Shown in pieces: positions 59,838 to 60,883 of a stretch of DNA of 60,883 nucleotides. Under the pieces are notes generated by a model. It was given only the letters and a program-made list of their open reading frames with translations, ran no database searches and was not told the DNA's origin. How positions within the stretch are numbered: the first letter of the stretch is position 1; each line of letters begins with the position of its first letter. Both the position numbers and the translations under genes were made by a program. This DNA comes from Pseudomonas sp. M47T1 (GTDB taxonomy: Bacteria > Pseudomonadota > Gammaproteobacteria > Pseudomonadales > Pseudomonadaceae), in NCBI RefSeq assembly GCF_000263855.1, contig NZ_AJWX01000035.1, forward strand, positions 1 to 60,883, read 5' to 3'.

Positions 59838-60575
59838 ATGATCAGCTCCGGTGACCGCCTCAAGACCCTGTTGCACGATTGCCACCTCACCCCTTCGGAC
59901 CTCGCCCTGCACCGCAATGTGCTGCCCCAACACGTCAATAATTGGATACGCCGCGGTGTACCCGTGGCCCGCCTTGATGACATCGCCCAACTGCTGTGCG
60001 TGCATACCCGCTGGTTACGTACCGGCCTGGGCCCCAAATACCGCTTCCCGCCGCCATTTCCACCCAGCGATCCGCAGGAGATGTTTTTTGACCAGGACTG
60101 CACGAACCCGCTGGGTAACCCTGCACTGCTGGCAGCCAGCCGCGATACCGATATCCAGTTGCCCTTTCATCGGCCGTTGGGGAATCAGCTGCTTGCGGTG
60201 GAAAACCTATACCTGCGTTTGCCATTGGCGACGTTTGAAAGGTTGTCCATGGCACCGGGGAATTGCGTGGCCATGACCATGCCCGATAACAGCATGGCTC
60301 CACGCATTCAGGCCGGCGCAGCCCTTGCCATCGACCGCAGCCTCAAAACTCCCACGGCTGGCCACACCTACGCGCTGCTTCTTGAAGGCGAGCTTTGCAT
60401 ACGCACCCTCTACCCCATGACCTGCGATGCCTTGCGGCTACGGGCGGACAACCTGCGCGAATACGCTGATGAGCTGCTCAGCGCCGAGGAACCCATCGAG
60501 GTATTGGGCTGGGTGTTCTGGTGGGCCACTCTGCAACGCCAACGCCCAGATAGCCGTGAAGATGAGAAGGAGTGA
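59838..60575 (+). CDS. XRE-like HTH regulator with S24 (LexA/C2-type) domain
   Basis: A 245-residue regulator if it starts at MISSGDRLKTLLHDCHL (59838, GGAAAA upstream). An ATG 14 codons earlier lacks a Shine-Dalgarno. Residues ~5-70 form a helix-turn-helix (LTPSDLALHRNVLPQHVNNWIRRGVPVARL in part). The C-terminal ~100 residues resemble peptidase S24 with the Ser at MPDNSMAPRIQAG, but the place where the Lys is expected reads EGELCIRTL, with Arg, so self-cleavage may be lost. Such proteins are often prophage-derived, though no other phage genes are visible here. Confidence 0.8.
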   Translation: MISSGDRLKTLLHDCHLTPSDLALHRNVLPQHVNNWIRRGVPVARLDDIAQLLCVHTRWLRTGLGPKYRFPPPFPPSDPQEMFFDQDCTNPLGNPALLAASRDTDIQLPFHRPLGNQLLAVENLYLRLPLATFERLSMAPGNCVAMTMPDNSMAPRIQAGAALAIDRSLKTPTAGHTYALLLEGELCIRTLYPMTCDALRLRADNLREYADELLSAEEPIEVLGWVFWWATLQRQRPDSREDEKE

Positions 60576-60883
60576 CATTTGTGCTGGGCTTTTGGCTGGA
60601 ATGTCGTTATTCTTGCCGCACCTTTTGGTAGCGCCGTTCGTTTACGACCGGTCTCTACCCAAGCCCGGCGGCAACCATCACTGCCTGGCTAACCGATGAC
60701 GCAAGGTCATTGGTTCTACATTTTTAGAAGGCGGTTGCGGTTTGCCAAAAACAGACCAAGACTGTCGACGAGAAGCCGGCCACAAGCCGGCTTTTTAATG
60801 CCTGCAAGAAAACCATTCCCCCTGCAACCGCTGTCTGCGCCGCTACCGCAGGGGACCGCGCTGCAGGCGTGTGTTCCACATCA
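60576..60883. other. 308-bp gene-free right end
   Basis: No convincing ORF. It contains a terminator hairpin at 60774-60796 with unknown client. A short frame at 60427-60699 is a shadow of the regulator gene. The stretch 60700-60790 is AT-mixed and could encode a small RNA, but no clear promoter was found. Confidence 0.5.
60774..60796 (+). terminator. strong terminator hairpin near the right end
   Basis: AGCCGGC (60774-60780), loop CACAA, GCCGGCT (60786-60792) running into TTTTT. It is ~200 bases after the S24 regulator stop, so it ends either a long 3' UTR or a separate small RNA. Confidence 0.8.

Noticed and set aside
59838..60883. Prophage at the right end
   Set aside because: Only a single S24-type regulator is visible; no integrase, attachment site or structural gene in the remaining 308 bases.

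Overview
The window is chromosomal DNA of a Pseudomonas, most likely of the P. putida group. The evidence is the GC-rich coding sequence, the close resemblance of nearly every protein to Pseudomonas families, Pseudomonas-type REP elements, and a gene order that I recall as the P. aeruginosa stretch from the hrpB-like helicase through ladS-thiD-thiE-hemL, miaB-phoH-ybeY-corC-lnt, leuS-lptE-holA and the lip-dac-rod-proA cluster to ubiX-mpl and ppa. No rRNA, tRNA, CRISPR array, insertion sequence or complete prophage was seen.

Layout. Positions 1-964 are the edge of an accessory, AT-richer segment: the 3' end of an unidentified gene and a DUF4365 protein with a PD-(D/E)XK-like motif. From 1.1 to 13.7 kb come hrpB, a small lipoprotein, a cation-diffusion transporter, a Gln-rich secreted protein, an Lrp regulator with DUF2788, a pseudouridine synthase, amn, an AidB-like acyl-CoA dehydrogenase and the hybrid sensor kinase ladS. 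From 14 to 24 kb are thiamine synthesis (thiD, thiE), haem synthesis (hemL), a Sel1 protein, DUF1820, and the miaB-phoH-ybeY-corC-lnt run (tRNA and rRNA maturation, lipoprotein acylation). From 23.7 to 32.3 kb are ydcF, an unknown gene, leuS-lptE-holA, the short ribosome-rescue gene arfA, a lytic transglycosylase and ldcA.

From 43.7 down to 32.4 kb on the minus strand is one tightly packed 12-gene run: proA, nadD, rsfS, rlmH, mrdA, rodA, mltB, rlpA, dacA, ybeD, lipB, lipA. It joins proline and NAD synthesis, ribosome maturation, the elongation-phase cell-wall machinery and lipoylation. rodA is split by an apparent one-base frameshift in this sequence. From 43.9 to 50.7 kb come a DNA glycosylase, a DedA-PAP2 fusion, a Lon-N-domain protein, an LrgA/LrgB pair, a MaoC hydratase, a MORN-repeat/C13 caspase-like lipoprotein and an NAD(P)-binding protein. 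From 50.7 to 60.6 kb come a YceK-like lipoprotein, ubiX, mpl, an EatR/AcoR-type sigma-54 activator divergent from an aldehyde dehydrogenase with a clear -24/-12 promoter, GNAT, DedA, mtfA, ppa and an S24-type repressor.

The most useful second looks are the rodA frameshift; a possible built-in terminator inside arfA; the sigma-54 control region of the aldehyde dehydrogenase, together with the apparent absence of the ethanolamine lyase genes expected beside it; the MORN-C13 lipoprotein; the DUF4365 nuclease-like gene; and several orphan hairpins. I did not find a clearly novel multi-gene system: most of the window is core genome.
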